Below are positions 16,103 through 24,732 of a stretch of 64,000 bases of DNA, piece after piece. The notes below the pieces were generated by a model. It did no database searches, was not told the DNA's origin, and was given only the letters and a program-made list of their open reading frames with translations. The translations under genes were made by a program, and so were the position numbers. The stretch is taken from positions 124,001-188,000 of the forward strand of contig NZ_JAVJQE010000004.1 in assembly GCF_040218065.1 (NCBI RefSeq), written 5' to 3'. The stretch comes from Marivibrio sp040218065. GTDB taxonomy: Bacteria; Pseudomonadota; Alphaproteobacteria; UBA8366; Aestuariispiraceae. Each line of letters starts with the position of its first letter. The first letter of the stretch is position 1.

Positions 16103-18570
16103 CACTCGGCCGCCTCGCTGGCGCGGGGCGCATCCTGGCGCGGACGCAGGCTGTCGGGATCGACGGCCGGCGCGTCCAGCAGACGGGCGGCGCGGGGCTC
16201 CCCATGGATCACGACCTCAAGCGCGCCGTCGGCTTGCGCCGCCGCGGGCTTGAGGTAGGCGAAGGCCAATATCTCCCCGACCGTATGGCCGAAGGCGACG
16301 GAGGCGGTGGTTCCGACCACCTCGCCGTCCAGCAGCACCGCCTCGCCGCCATGGCCGTCGACGACGCCGTCCGGCTCGATCGCCAGATAGGCGCAGACCC
16401 AGGGCAGGGGGGCCTCCAGGCTCTTCAGCGTCGCGCCCTTGCCCAGGAAATCCTTGTCCAGCCTGGCGAAGCGCATGACGTCGGCTTCTGGGAGCGTCAC
16501 TTCGTTGGTCAGTTCGCCCGCGCCCTTGAAGCCCTTTTCCATCCGCAGGGCGTTCATCGCGAAGCTGCCGTAATCCCGCAGGCCGAGCGGCGCGCCCGCC
16601 GCCCACAGCGCGTCATAGACGGCCAGCGCGTCGGCGCGCGGGATATGCAGCTCCCACCCCAGCTCGCCCGCGTAGGACATCCGCATCGCCCAGAGATCGC
16701 ACCCGGCGACGTGGATTGTCCGGGCGGTGAGCCACCGGAAGCCGGCGTTGGAGAGGTCCGCGTCGGTGCAGGCCCCGAGGATCTCGCGCGCCCGCGGGCC
16801 GTTCAGCGCCAGCGCCGCCCAATCCTCCGACAGACAGCGGATGTCGACCGCCGTATCACCCCGATGCGCGGCCAGATGATCCAGCAGCCGCTGTTCGAAG
16901 AAGGCGGCGCAGACAAGATAGAAGCGATCGTCGGCGAGGCGCACGACGGTCGTCTCAAGCTCGATCCGCCCGCGCCCGTTCAGCATGTGGGTCAGCGCGA
17001 TCCCGCCGATCTTCTTGGGCAGGCGGTTGGCGACCAGGCGGTCCAGCAGGCGTTCGGCGTCGGCGCCCGCGACCTCCACCTTCGTGAAGGCGGAGATGTC
17101 CATGATCCCGGCCGCCTCGCGCACCGCCCGGCACTCCGCGCCGACCAGATCGTGCACGGCCGTGCGGCGGAAGCTGTAGTGGTCGCGCTGGTCGACGCCG
17201 TCGGCCGCGAACCAGCGCGGGCGCTCGTGGCCGTAGACCTCCTCGAAGACGGCGCCCTTGGCCTTGAGGCGGTCATAGAGCGGCGAGGGCTTGATCGGCC
17301 GACCGGCGAGACGGTTGAAATTGGGGAAGGGGATCTCGTGGCGCAGCACGTAATCCTCCTTCGCTTTGACGATCTGCCAGTCCTTGGTCGCGTAGGAGCC
17401 GAAGCGGCGCGGGTCGAACTCGCGCATCGACAGATCGGCCGCGCCGTGCACCATCCAGCGCGCCAGTTCGCGCGTCAGCCCCGGCCCCCAGCCGATGCCG
17501 ATCTGCGTGCCGCAGCAGCACCAATAGTTCGGCGCGCCCGGCGCCGGACCGATCAGCGGCTGACCGTCGGGCGGGTGGGAGATCGCGCCGTGGACGTCGC
17601 GCTTGATCCCCAGCTCCGCGAAGATCGGCATGCGCTCCAACGCCGCCTCAAGCCAGGGCATGATCCGCTCGTAGTCGGGGGCGAACAGCTCGTTCTCCGC
17701 CTCCCACGGGCAGTGGTCCTCCCAGACGGTGTTGGGATTCTCCTTCTCGTATATGCCGATCAGGCCCGACTTCTGCTCCATCCGGATGTAGCCGGAGACC
17801 TTGCGGTCGTCGCGGATCACCGGCAGCTCGCGCTCCAGATCCTGGAATTCCGGGACGGCGTCCGTGACGAAATAGTGGTGCGTCATGGAGGTCATGGGCA
17901 GCTGCAGCCCCGACCATTCCCCCATCTGGCGGGCGTAGGTCCCGCCGGCGTTGACCACATGCTCGCAGCGGATCGCGCCCTGTTCAGTCTCCACCAGCCA
18001 TTCGCCGGAGGCGAGGCGCGTGATGTTCGTCGCCCGACAGCGCCGGATGATCCGGGCTTCGAGCCGTCGCGCGCCCGTCGCCATGGCTTGCGTGACGCCG
18101 GACGGGTCGACATGGCCGTCGTCCGGGGTATGCAGCGCGGCCAGCACGCCGTCGAGATTGTAGAAGGGGTGATGACGGCGCACCTCCTCCGGCCCGACCA
18201 GCGCCATGGTGAAGCCGAGCGCCCGGCCGACCGACAGCGTGTGGCGCAGCCAGTCGACCTCATCCTCGGTATAGGCGAGGCGGAAGGAGCCGCAGCCGTG
18301 CCAGGTGACGGACTGGCCCGTCTCCGCCTCCAAGGCGCCGGAATAGAGATGAATGTTGTAATCGACGCACTTTCCCAGCGAGAACGAGCTGGTGGAGCGC
18401 GTGATCTGGCCGGCCGCATGCCAGGTGGAGCCGGAGGTGAGCTCCGCCTTCTCCAGCAGGACGACGTCCGTCCACCCCTCATGCGCCAGATGATAGGCGA
18501 GCCCGCAGCCCATCACCCCGCCGCCCACGATCACGACCCGCGCCGTGCTGGGAAAGGCCGCTTCCGCCAT
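16102..18570 (-). CDS. Dimethylglycine/sarcosine dehydrogenase-like flavoprotein with GcvT domain
   Basis: 822 residues from ATG 18570. N-terminal DAO domain: VIVGGGVMGCG (13-23), then GSTWHAAG with His51, the expected covalent flavin site. A linker domain follows, then a folate-binding aminomethyltransferase GCV_T domain from about residue 440 and a C-terminal GCV_T_C barrel. Oxidatively removes an N-methyl group and passes the one-carbon unit to tetrahydrofolate. With the Rieske oxygenase and the MR/MLE enzyme it suits the second demethylation of a betaine (N-methyl amino acid to amino acid). First gene of the minus-strand operon, divergent from the RpiR gene across 70 bases. Confidence 0.9.
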   Translation of the reverse strand: MAEAAFPSTARVVIVGGGVMGCGLAYHLAHEGWTDVVLLEKAELTSGSTWHAAGQITRSTSSFSLGKCVDYNIHLYSGALEAETGQSVTWHGCGSFRLAYTEDEVDWLRHTLSVGRALGFTMALVGPEEVRRHHPFYNLDGVLAALHTPDDGHVDPSGVTQAMATGARRLEARIIRRCRATNITRLASGEWLVETEQGAIRCEHVVNAGGTYARQMGEWSGLQLPMTSMTHHYFVTDAVPEFQDLERELPVIRDDRKVSGYIRMEQKSGLIGIYEKENPNTVWEDHCPWEAENELFAPDYERIMPWLEAALERMPIFAELGIKRDVHGAISHPPDGQPLIGPAPGAPNYWCCCGTQIGIGWGPGLTRELARWMVHGAADLSMREFDPRRFGSYATKDWQIVKAKEDYVLRHEIPFPNFNRLAGRPIKPSPLYDRLKAKGAVFEEVYGHERPRWFAADGVDQRDHYSFRRTAVHDLVGAECRAVREAAGIMDISAFTKVEVAGADAERLLDRLVANRLPKKIGGIALTHMLNGRGRIELETTVVRLADDRFYLVCAAFFEQRLLDHLAAHRGDTAVDIRCLSEDWAALALNGPRAREILGACTDADLSNAGFRWLTARTIHVAGCDLWAMRMSYAGELGWELHIPRADALAVYDALWAAGAPLGLRDYGSFAMNALRMEKGFKGAGELTNEVTLPEADVMRFARLDKDFLGKGATLKSLEAPLPWVCAYLAIEPDGVVDGHGGEAVLLDGEVVGTTASVAFGHTVGEILAFAYLKPAAAQADGALEVVIHGEPRAARLLDAPAVDPDSLRPRQDAPRASEAAE

Positions 18571-18640
18571 CCGTCTCTCCGCTTCCAAGGGGTTAAATTT
18601 CGTTGGACAAGGGTGTCGTACAAAAATACCATAGTCAATC

Positions 18641-19528
18641 ATGAATGATACAAATGTCTCATCAGAGGTTCTGGAGCGGCTGACCGCCGAATGGGAGTCG
18701 CTGACGCCCGAGGCGCAGAAGGCCGCGCGCTACGTCCTGGAGAATCCGCGCGAAGTGGGCGTCTCCACCGTGCGCGAGATCGCGGAAGCCGCGAAGGTGA
18801 AGCCGAACACGCTGGTGCGCATGGCGCGCCAGATCGGCTTCGAAGGCTATGAGGATTTCCGCGCGCCGTTTCGCGAGGCGATCCGCAACGGGGCGGTCGC
18901 GCTGCAGGACCGCGCGCGCTGGCTGCAGGAGATCCGCAAGTCCGGCGATCTGGGCGGCCTCTACGCCGATATGGCGGAGGCCGCGCTGCGCAACGTCGAG
19001 GAGACGTTTCAGGCGATCGACGCCCGGCGCATGCAGGCGGCGGCGGAGGCCGTCTGGGCGGCGCGCAGCGTCTTCACGCTGGGCGTCGGCGTGAACAACG
19101 CGAACGCCCGCAACTTCACCTATCTCGCCTCCACCGGCATGGTGCAGTTCCACGCGATCCCGCGCGCGGGCTCGGTCGCGGCCGACGATCTGGCCTGGGC
19201 GGACGGGCGCGACGTGCTGATCGCGATCACCTGCAAGCCCTACCGGGCGGAGGTCGTGGAGGCCGTGCGTCTGGCGAAAGAGCAGGGCGTTCAGGTGATC
19301 GCGCTGTCCGACAGCCCGGCCAGCCCCATCGTCCGGGCGGCCGACCACGGTTTCGTGCTGGCGACCGATACGCCGCAGTTCTTCCCCTCGTCCGTCGCCA
19401 CGATCGCGGTGTTGGAGACGCTGCTCTCCTTCGTCATCGCCATCGCCAGCGACGAGGTGGCGGAGCGGGTGGAGACCTTCCACGCCCGACGGCGCCGCCT
19501 CGGGCTCTATCTCGAAGACGGGGAGTGA
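18641..19528 (+). CDS. RpiR/MurR-family transcriptional regulator
   Basis: 295 residues. HTH_6 domain at about 1-80 (LTPEAQKAARYVLENPREVGVSTVREIAEAAKVKPNTLVRMARQIGFEGYEDFRAPF); SIS sugar-isomerase-like domain at about 130-265 (SVFTLGVGVNNANARNF, DVLIAITCKPYRAEVVEAVRLAKEQGVQVIALSDSPASPI). It diverges from the DMGDH operon and is coupled to the Rieske gene, so it likely controls both. A paralogue lies at 21173. Confidence 0.88.
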   Translation: MNDTNVSSEVLERLTAEWESLTPEAQKAARYVLENPREVGVSTVREIAEAAKVKPNTLVRMARQIGFEGYEDFRAPFREAIRNGAVALQDRARWLQEIRKSGDLGGLYADMAEAALRNVEETFQAIDARRMQAAAEAVWAARSVFTLGVGVNNANARNFTYLASTGMVQFHAIPRAGSVAADDLAWADGRDVLIAITCKPYRAEVVEAVRLAKEQGVQVIALSDSPASPIVRAADHGFVLATDTPQFFPSSVATIAVLETLLSFVIAIASDEVAERVETFHARRRRLGLYLEDGE

Positions 19529-19533
19529 CGGGC

Positions 19534-20637
19534 ATGGCGGACGCCGCGCTCGAGGATCCGATGCGGCCGCTGGCCGCGCGCTATTACATCGACCCGGCCC
19601 ATTACGAGCGCGAGCGCACGGGCCTTCTGTCGCGCACCTGGCAGTTCGCGGGGCATGTCGCGGAGGTCCCGAAGCCGGGAGACTACTTCACCTTCGAGAT
19701 CGCGGGCGAACGGCTGTTCTGCATCCGCGGGCGCGACGGCCTGCTGCGCAGCTTCTACAACGTCTGTCAGCATCGGGCGCATCAGCTGCTGGAAGGGGCG
19801 GGGGCGACGCGCAGCATCACCTGCCCCTATCACGCCTGGACCTATGAGCTGACGGGCCGGCTGCGCTCCGGCCCGAACCTGCGCAAGGTCAAGGGCTTCG
19901 AGCGGGACAAGGTCTGTCTGACCGAGGTGAAGACGGAGATCTTCAACGGCTTCATCTTCGTCAATCTGGACCCGGCCGCCGCGCCGATGGACGTCTGGTA
20001 TCCCGGCGTGCGCGAGCAGCTGCGCGCCTATGTCCCCCAGATCGACGATCTGGCGCCGTTGGAGTGGGTCGAGATCAATGAGGCCTGCAACTGGAAGGTC
20101 TCGGTCGAGAACTATTCCGAATGCTATCACTGCGCCCGCAACCACCCGACCTTCACCACCGGCGTGATCAAGCCCGAGACGTACAATATCCGGCGCGCGG
20201 ACGGCTATGTGCTGCTGCACACGACGGAGTGCTCGGCCCTGGAGGCCATGAGCTACGACATCGACCTGTCGGCGAACGAGCATGCGGGCGAGTATCGAAG
20301 CTGGTTCCTCTGGCCGCTGTTCTCCTTCCAGGTCTATCCCGGCAATGTGCTGAACACCTACCATTGGCGCCCGGACGGCCCGGATCGGGTCGCGGTCTGG
20401 CGCGGCTGGTACACCGAAGGCGGCTACGATTCCGAGGCCGTGCGGCGGCTCGCCCAGCAGGACCGCGCCACGACGGTTGAAGAGGACATCCGGCTCGTCC
20501 AATCGGTGCATCAGGGCCTCAAAAGCCGGGGCTACAGCCCCGCGCCGCTGGTGCTCGACCCGGACGAGGGGGTGAATTCCGAGCATTCGCTGGCCGTGTT
20601 GCACGGCTGGATGCGCGAGACGCTGGACGAGATTTAG
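19534..20637 (+). CDS. Rieske aromatic-ring-hydroxylating-type oxygenase alpha subunit (betaine N-demethylase type)
   Basis: 367 residues from ATG 19534; a GTG at 19525 overlapping the regulator stop is the alternative. Rieske cluster Cys78-x-His80 (NVCQHRAH) and Cys97-x2-His100 (CPYHAW). Mononuclear iron site in VENYSECYHCARNHP with His199 and His204, and a late Asp in VEEDIRLVQ. Sequence style matches glycine-betaine/stachydrine demethylases (GbcA/Stc2/HpbJ), which remove one N-methyl as formaldehyde. No ferredoxin reductase gene is nearby. Translationally linked to RpiR and followed by the CMD gene. Confidence 0.9.
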   Translation: MADAALEDPMRPLAARYYIDPAHYERERTGLLSRTWQFAGHVAEVPKPGDYFTFEIAGERLFCIRGRDGLLRSFYNVCQHRAHQLLEGAGATRSITCPYHAWTYELTGRLRSGPNLRKVKGFERDKVCLTEVKTEIFNGFIFVNLDPAAAPMDVWYPGVREQLRAYVPQIDDLAPLEWVEINEACNWKVSVENYSECYHCARNHPTFTTGVIKPETYNIRRADGYVLLHTTECSALEAMSYDIDLSANEHAGEYRSWFLWPLFSFQVYPGNVLNTYHWRPDGPDRVAVWRGWYTEGGYDSEAVRRLAQQDRATTVEEDIRLVQSVHQGLKSRGYSPAPLVLDPDEGVNSEHSLAVLHGWMRETLDEI

Positions 20638-20659
20638 GCGAGAGAGGAGGGCGAGGCCG

Positions 20660-21055
20660 ATGGGACCATTCGACGAGGATCTGTTCGAGAAGGGCCTCGC
20701 CCAACGCAAGGCGACGTTGGGGGCGGAGTATGTCGAGCGCAACCTGGCCGCCGCCGACGACTTCACCCGGCCCTTCCAGGAGGCGATGACCGCCTGGTGC
20801 TGGGGCTTCGGCTGGGGGGACGAGACGATCGACCTCAAGACCCGCAGCATGATGAACCTCGCCATGATCGGGGCCTTGGGCAAGATGCAGGAATGGGAGA
20901 CCCATTGCCGCGGCGCGCTGAACAACGGCGTCAGCCCTGAGGAGATCCGCGCGATCATCCACATCGTCGGCATTTACTGCGGCGTGCCCCAGGCGCTTGA
21001 GTGCTTTCGCGTGGCGCGGCGCGTGCTGGCGGAAACACCCGCCTCAGAACTGTGA
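20660..21055 (+). CDS. Carboxymuconolactone decarboxylase (CMD) family protein
   Basis: 131 residues. The family core is visible: KTRSMMNLAMIGALGKMQEWETHCRGALNNGVSPEEIRAIIHIVGIYCGVPQALE. There is no CxxC peroxidase (AhpD) motif, so a decarboxylase or lactone-processing role is more likely than thiol peroxidase. AGAGAGGAGG precedes the start. Cotranscribed with the Rieske gene (22-base gap); precise substrate unknown. Confidence 0.85.
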   Translation: MGPFDEDLFEKGLAQRKATLGAEYVERNLAAADDFTRPFQEAMTAWCWGFGWGDETIDLKTRSMMNLAMIGALGKMQEWETHCRGALNNGVSPEEIRAIIHIVGIYCGVPQALECFRVARRVLAETPASEL

Positions 21056-21078
21056 GCGAGGAAACGGGTGGCGACGCG

Positions 21079-21097
21079 CGCGGCGCGGTGCGCCGCG
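21079..21097 (+). terminator. Hairpin behind the CMD gene
   Basis: CGCGGCGC (21079-21086), loop GGT, GCGCCGCG (21090-21097). Very stable; no T-run. Confidence 0.4.
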
Positions 21098-21117
21098 GAA
21101 AGCCCTTGCGGCTGTGT

Positions 21118-21133
21118 TGAAACATGTGTTTCA
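21118..21133. promoter_or_regulatory. Perfect 16-bp palindrome, candidate RpiR operator
   Basis: TGAAACATGTGTTTCA, a perfect palindrome 39 bases before the RpiR start at 21173. The TGAAA...TTTCA form resembles known MurR/RpiR sites, so autoregulation is likely (inference). Confidence 0.6.
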
Positions 21134-21172
21134 TGATTGCTGGGATAGCGGAGCAATTGTTTCGGGTGCTGC

Positions 21173-22051
21173 ATGGCGGAGGCGCAAACGATCGAAGAGC
21201 GGATCAAGCAGCGCTATGCGGAGCTCAGTCCGAGCCTTCGTCGCGCGGCGGATCTTGTGATGCAGCAGCCCTTTGACGTTGCAACCCGCTCGCTCAGACA
21301 GATGGCAAGCGACTCGTCCGTCGCGCCGCCGACCTTCTCCCGTCTGGCGCGGGCGCTGGGCTACAAGAACTACGCGGTCCTGCGCGAGCAGTGCCGGCGC
21401 GAAGCCTCAAGCCGCGAGACGAGCTTCGCCAAAAAAGCCGACGCGCTCTTCGCGGTGGATGAAGAGAAAAGCGCCGGGCGCGGGGCCTTCATGGTGGCGC
21501 AGGCGAGATCGTCGATCACCAACATCACCGCGCTGGTCGAATCGATGGATCTGGACCGCCTCGCCGATGCGGCCGACAGTCTGGCGAGTGCACGATCCGT
21601 CTATCTGCTCGGCGCGATGAGCGGTGCGGCCTTCATGACCTACGCCGCTTATGTCGCGTCGATCACCGCCGACAATTGGCGGATGCTGGATCTGAGCCGA
21701 TCGACGAACAGCTCGGCGCTTCTGTCGCTTGAACCGGGGGACGCCGTTCTGGCGCTGTCCCACCATCCCTATTCCCGGCAGACGGTGAACGCGGTTCGGA
21801 TCGCCCACGACGCCGGCGCGCGCGTCACCGCGATAACCGACAGTCCCGCATCGCCGTTGCTGGCGAATGCGACGCACAGTTTCATCGTGCGGGTCGAAAG
21901 CCCGCAATTCTTTCCGTCCCATGCAGCCACGCTTGTGCTGCTGGAATCCTTGCTGGGCATGGTCGTCAGACGCCAGGGGAAGCACGTCCAGGCCCGCATG
22001 GCGGCGGTCGAGAGCCTCAACCGCGCGCTGGGTGAGTACTATGAGGCATGA
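21173..22051 (+). CDS. RpiR/MurR-family transcriptional regulator (second copy)
   Basis: 292 residues. N-terminal HTH_6 (LSPSLRRAADLVMQQPFDVATRSLRQMASDSSVAPPTFSRLARALGYKNYAVLRE) and SIS domain (SVYLLGAMSGAAFMTYAAYVA, GDAVLALSHHPYSRQTVNAVRIAHDAGARVTAITDSPASPL). It precedes a polar-amino-acid ABC transporter by 31 bases on the same strand, so it very likely controls that uptake system. Confidence 0.88.
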   Translation: MAEAQTIEERIKQRYAELSPSLRRAADLVMQQPFDVATRSLRQMASDSSVAPPTFSRLARALGYKNYAVLREQCRREASSRETSFAKKADALFAVDEEKSAGRGAFMVAQARSSITNITALVESMDLDRLADAADSLASARSVYLLGAMSGAAFMTYAAYVASITADNWRMLDLSRSTNSSALLSLEPGDAVLALSHHPYSRQTVNAVRIAHDAGARVTAITDSPASPLLANATHSFIVRVESPQFFPSHAATLVLLESLLGMVVRRQGKHVQARMAAVESLNRALGEYYEA

Positions 22052-22082
22052 CGTTCAACAGGAAGAACAAGGGAGCAAGAAA

Positions 22083-22961
22083 ATGTTGAAGCGAATGATG
22101 ATGTCCGGCGTCGTGGGTCTGGGTCTCGCCGCCGCGGCGGCTGCGCCCGCCCTTGCGGACACCCTTCAAGACGTGATCGACGAGGGCAAGCTGACCGTCG
22201 GCGTGAAGCCCGACTACGCCCCGTGGGGCATGCGCGACGCGAGCGGCCAGCTCGTCGGGCTGGAAATCGACCTGATGAAGGATCTGGCCAAGCGCATCAG
22301 CGAGAAGGCCGGCAAGGAGATCGAGCTGGAGCTCGTCGCCGTCGTCGCCTCCAACCGCATGGAGTTCCTGGAGCAGGGCAAGATCGACGTGATGATGGCG
22401 ACGATGTCCGACAAGCCGGAGCGTCGCGAAGTCGTCGGCATCGTGCAGCCGAACTACTACTCCTCCGGCGTCGCCATCCTGGCCCACAAGGATTCGGGCA
22501 TCGACGGCTGGGACACGATCGAGGGCAAGAAGATCTGCGGCATTCAGGGCGCCTGGTACAACAAGGATCATGGCCTGAAGAACGGGGCCGAGATGATCGT
22601 CTTCAAAGGCGTGCCTGAAGTCGAAGCCGCGGTGCTGGATCAGCGCTGCGTCGGCTGGCTCTACGACGACTCGGCCTTCATTCCCCGCAAGGTGAACGAG
22701 CCCGAGAAGTGGGCCGACTACGCCATCGCCACGCCCGTTGTGGCCGACGTCCCCTGGGGCGCGGCCGTCCGGAAGGACGAGATCAACGACCCGATCGGGC
22801 AGGAGCTGTCGGCCGCGATCATCGATTGGCACAAGTCCGGCATGATCGCCGAACTCGAGGAGAAGTGGGGCATCCCGCAGACCCAGTGGGTGCTGTCCAT
22901 GCAGCAGAAGTGCCTGGCCGGCGACAAGATCTGCGACGCCGTGCGCGACGCGGACGAGTGA
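22083..22961 (+). CDS. Polar amino acid ABC transporter solute-binding protein (family 3)
   Basis: 292 residues from ATG 22083 (GGAGCAAGAAA upstream), signal peptide of about 25 residues ending PALA-DTL. Mature protein: LTVGVKPDYAPWGMRDASGQLVGLEIDLMKDLAKRI, then the family-3 lobe pattern. Two Cys pairs near the C-terminus (KCLAGDKICDAV) are unusual extras. Receptor for the permeases encoded next. A 30-bp palindrome follows. Confidence 0.9.
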   Translation: MLKRMMMSGVVGLGLAAAAAAPALADTLQDVIDEGKLTVGVKPDYAPWGMRDASGQLVGLEIDLMKDLAKRISEKAGKEIELELVAVVASNRMEFLEQGKIDVMMATMSDKPERREVVGIVQPNYYSSGVAILAHKDSGIDGWDTIEGKKICGIQGAWYNKDHGLKNGAEMIVFKGVPEVEAAVLDQRCVGWLYDDSAFIPRKVNEPEKWADYAIATPVVADVPWGAAVRKDEINDPIGQELSAAIIDWHKSGMIAELEEKWGIPQTQWVLSMQQKCLAGDKICDAVRDADE

Positions 22962-22979
22962 TCCGAGGGCGATAAGAGC

Positions 22980-23009
22980 GTGCGGCCCCCGTCCGGACGG
23001 GGGCCGCAC
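22980..23009 (+). terminator. Perfect 30-bp palindrome between binding protein and permease
   Basis: Left arm GTGCGGCCCCCGTCC (22980-22994) and its exact complement (22995-23009). Folds to a very stable hairpin with no T-tract; probably protects the SBP message or attenuates the permease genes. Confidence 0.6.
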
Positions 23010-23053
23010 CGATCGCGCGTTCTTTTCGGGTGCGACCGCCGGAGGGTGATGGT

Positions 23054-23803
23054 TTGGAGTCGGTTTGGGAATGGTTTCGGTGGCTGAACGAAGCCTACGG
23101 AATCAAACTGACGATCTTTTACGACGAATGGGATCGGGGTCGTTTTTTCAGCGGCATCTGGACCACGATCCATCTGTCGATCGTCTGCATCATTCTCTCG
23201 ATCTTGATCGGCATGGCGGGCGCCTGGTTCCAGATGTCGCGCTTCATGTGGGCGCGCCGCATCGTCCAAGGCTACATTCAGTTCTTTCGCAATACGCCGC
23301 CGCTGGTGCAGCTCTATTTCTTCTATTTCGCCGTCGATTCCGCGCTCACCGATCTGCTCGGAATCCAGGGAGGGCTGCTCGGCAGTTACGGCTGGGCGGT
23401 GATCTCGCTTTCCTTCTTCGCCGGCGCCTTCAACACGGAAATCTTCCGCGCCGGCGTCGAGGCGGTTCCGGAATCGACGATCGAAGCGGCCGAGTCCCTC
23501 GGCTACACCAAGCTTCAGGTCTATCGCTACGTCACGCTGCCGCTCGCCTATCGCGTCTGCTTGCCGGCGCTCAACAACAATCTCATCAACCTCGTCAAGA
23601 CGACGACCGTCGCCTACGCGATCGCGGTGCCGGAGACGCTCTACATTTCGAACCAGATCTGGTCGGACGAATTCAACGTGCCGGAGATGATGAACGTCGT
23701 CTGGCTGGTGTACATCCTGCTGGTGGGTCTGCTGGTCTGGCTGATGCATCGCTGGGAGAAGACGATCCGGGTGCCCGGTTTCGGACAGGGGGCGGGCCGA
23801 TGA
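23054..23803 (+). CDS. Amino acid ABC transporter permease (HisM/GlnP type)
   Basis: 249 residues from TTG 23054, which has GGAGGG seven bases upstream; a GTG at 23030 would add eight residues and lacks that spacing. Transmembrane segments include TIHLSIVCIILSILIGMAGAWF, QFFRNTPPLVQLYFFYFAV and VVWLVYILLVGLLVWL. The EAA loop is AGVEAVPESTIEAAESLGYTKLQVYRYVTLP. Overlaps the second permease start. Confidence 0.88.
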   Translation: MESVWEWFRWLNEAYGIKLTIFYDEWDRGRFFSGIWTTIHLSIVCIILSILIGMAGAWFQMSRFMWARRIVQGYIQFFRNTPPLVQLYFFYFAVDSALTDLLGIQGGLLGSYGWAVISLSFFAGAFNTEIFRAGVEAVPESTIEAAESLGYTKLQVYRYVTLPLAYRVCLPALNNNLINLVKTTTVAYAIAVPETLYISNQIWSDEFNVPEMMNVVWLVYILLVGLLVWLMHRWEKTIRVPGFGQGAGR

Positions 23804-24723
23804 GGCGTGATCCGATCTCCACCCGCCGACCGCCGCCTCTCGAAGGCGCGACCGATCTGCCGGTCATGAAGCCGTTCCACCTGCCGCACGGCGGGCGCGG
23901 CGCAGCCGATCTTTGGGTCGGCGCGGCGACCGACCGCCGGCTCGGTCTGGCGCTGGGATTGACGCTGTTGTGCTGGGTCCTGATCGACAGCGCGCACGCG
24001 CAGGTCCAGGCCGACGCCGATCAGACGGTCTTCCAGACGCTCGTCAAATGGACGCCGCTCATGCTCTTCGGTCCCGAAGGCGAGTTCGGCGGCTTCACGC
24101 TCAACATTCTGGTCAGCTTCCTGGCCATGGCGATCGGCACGTTTCTCGGGCTTTGGCTCGGCATCGGGCAGGTCTCGCCGATCCCTTGGCTGCGGCGCGT
24201 CTCCTGGCTCGTCACCCAGGTGTTCAGGAACTCGCCCTGGCTGGTGCTGCTGTTCTACGTGATGCTCCTGATCCCCTTCCAGGTGGAGATTTTCGGCGAG
24301 GACTACGACATCCCCGGCTGGACGAAGGCGACGTTCGCCCTGTCGTTGCCGATCATGGCGAACGTCTCGGAGATCGTCCGCGGCGCCATCGCCTCTATCC
24401 CAACAGGGCAATGGGAATCCGCCGAAAGCCTGGCCTTTTCGCGTCGTCAGACGCTGTGGAGCATCATCCTTCCGCAATGCGTCAAGCGCATGCTGCCGCC
24501 CTGGATGAACTGGTACTGCATCCTGACCATGTCGACGCCGCTGATGTCGATCCTGGGCGTCAACGACGGCATGACCCTGACGCAGAATGCGCTGGCCGCG
24601 GAGGGGCGGAGCGAGTTCCTGATCCCCCTCTATCTTTGGCTGATGTCGTGGTTCTTCCTCTACAGCTATCCGATCGCCGTCTACACGCGCCGCCTTGAGC
24701 GTCGCTTCGTCGTCAAGCAGTAG
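23800..24723 (+). CDS. Amino acid ABC transporter permease (second subunit)
   Basis: 307 residues; ATG 23800 overlaps the previous stop (ATGA). A long cytoplasmic N-terminus precedes LGLALGLTLLCWVLI, then a large periplasmic loop (AHAQVQADADQTVF) and the BPD_transp_1 domain with QVFRNSPWLVLLFYVMLLIPF and EAA loop RGAIASIPTGQWESAESLAFSRRQTLWSIILP. Forms a heterodimer with the preceding permease. Confidence 0.88.
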   Translation: MRRDPISTRRPPPLEGATDLPVMKPFHLPHGGRGAADLWVGAATDRRLGLALGLTLLCWVLIDSAHAQVQADADQTVFQTLVKWTPLMLFGPEGEFGGFTLNILVSFLAMAIGTFLGLWLGIGQVSPIPWLRRVSWLVTQVFRNSPWLVLLFYVMLLIPFQVEIFGEDYDIPGWTKATFALSLPIMANVSEIVRGAIASIPTGQWESAESLAFSRRQTLWSIILPQCVKRMLPPWMNWYCILTMSTPLMSILGVNDGMTLTQNALAAEGRSEFLIPLYLWLMSWFFLYSYPIAVYTRRLERRFVVKQ

Positions 24724-24732
24724 GAGCGCCTT

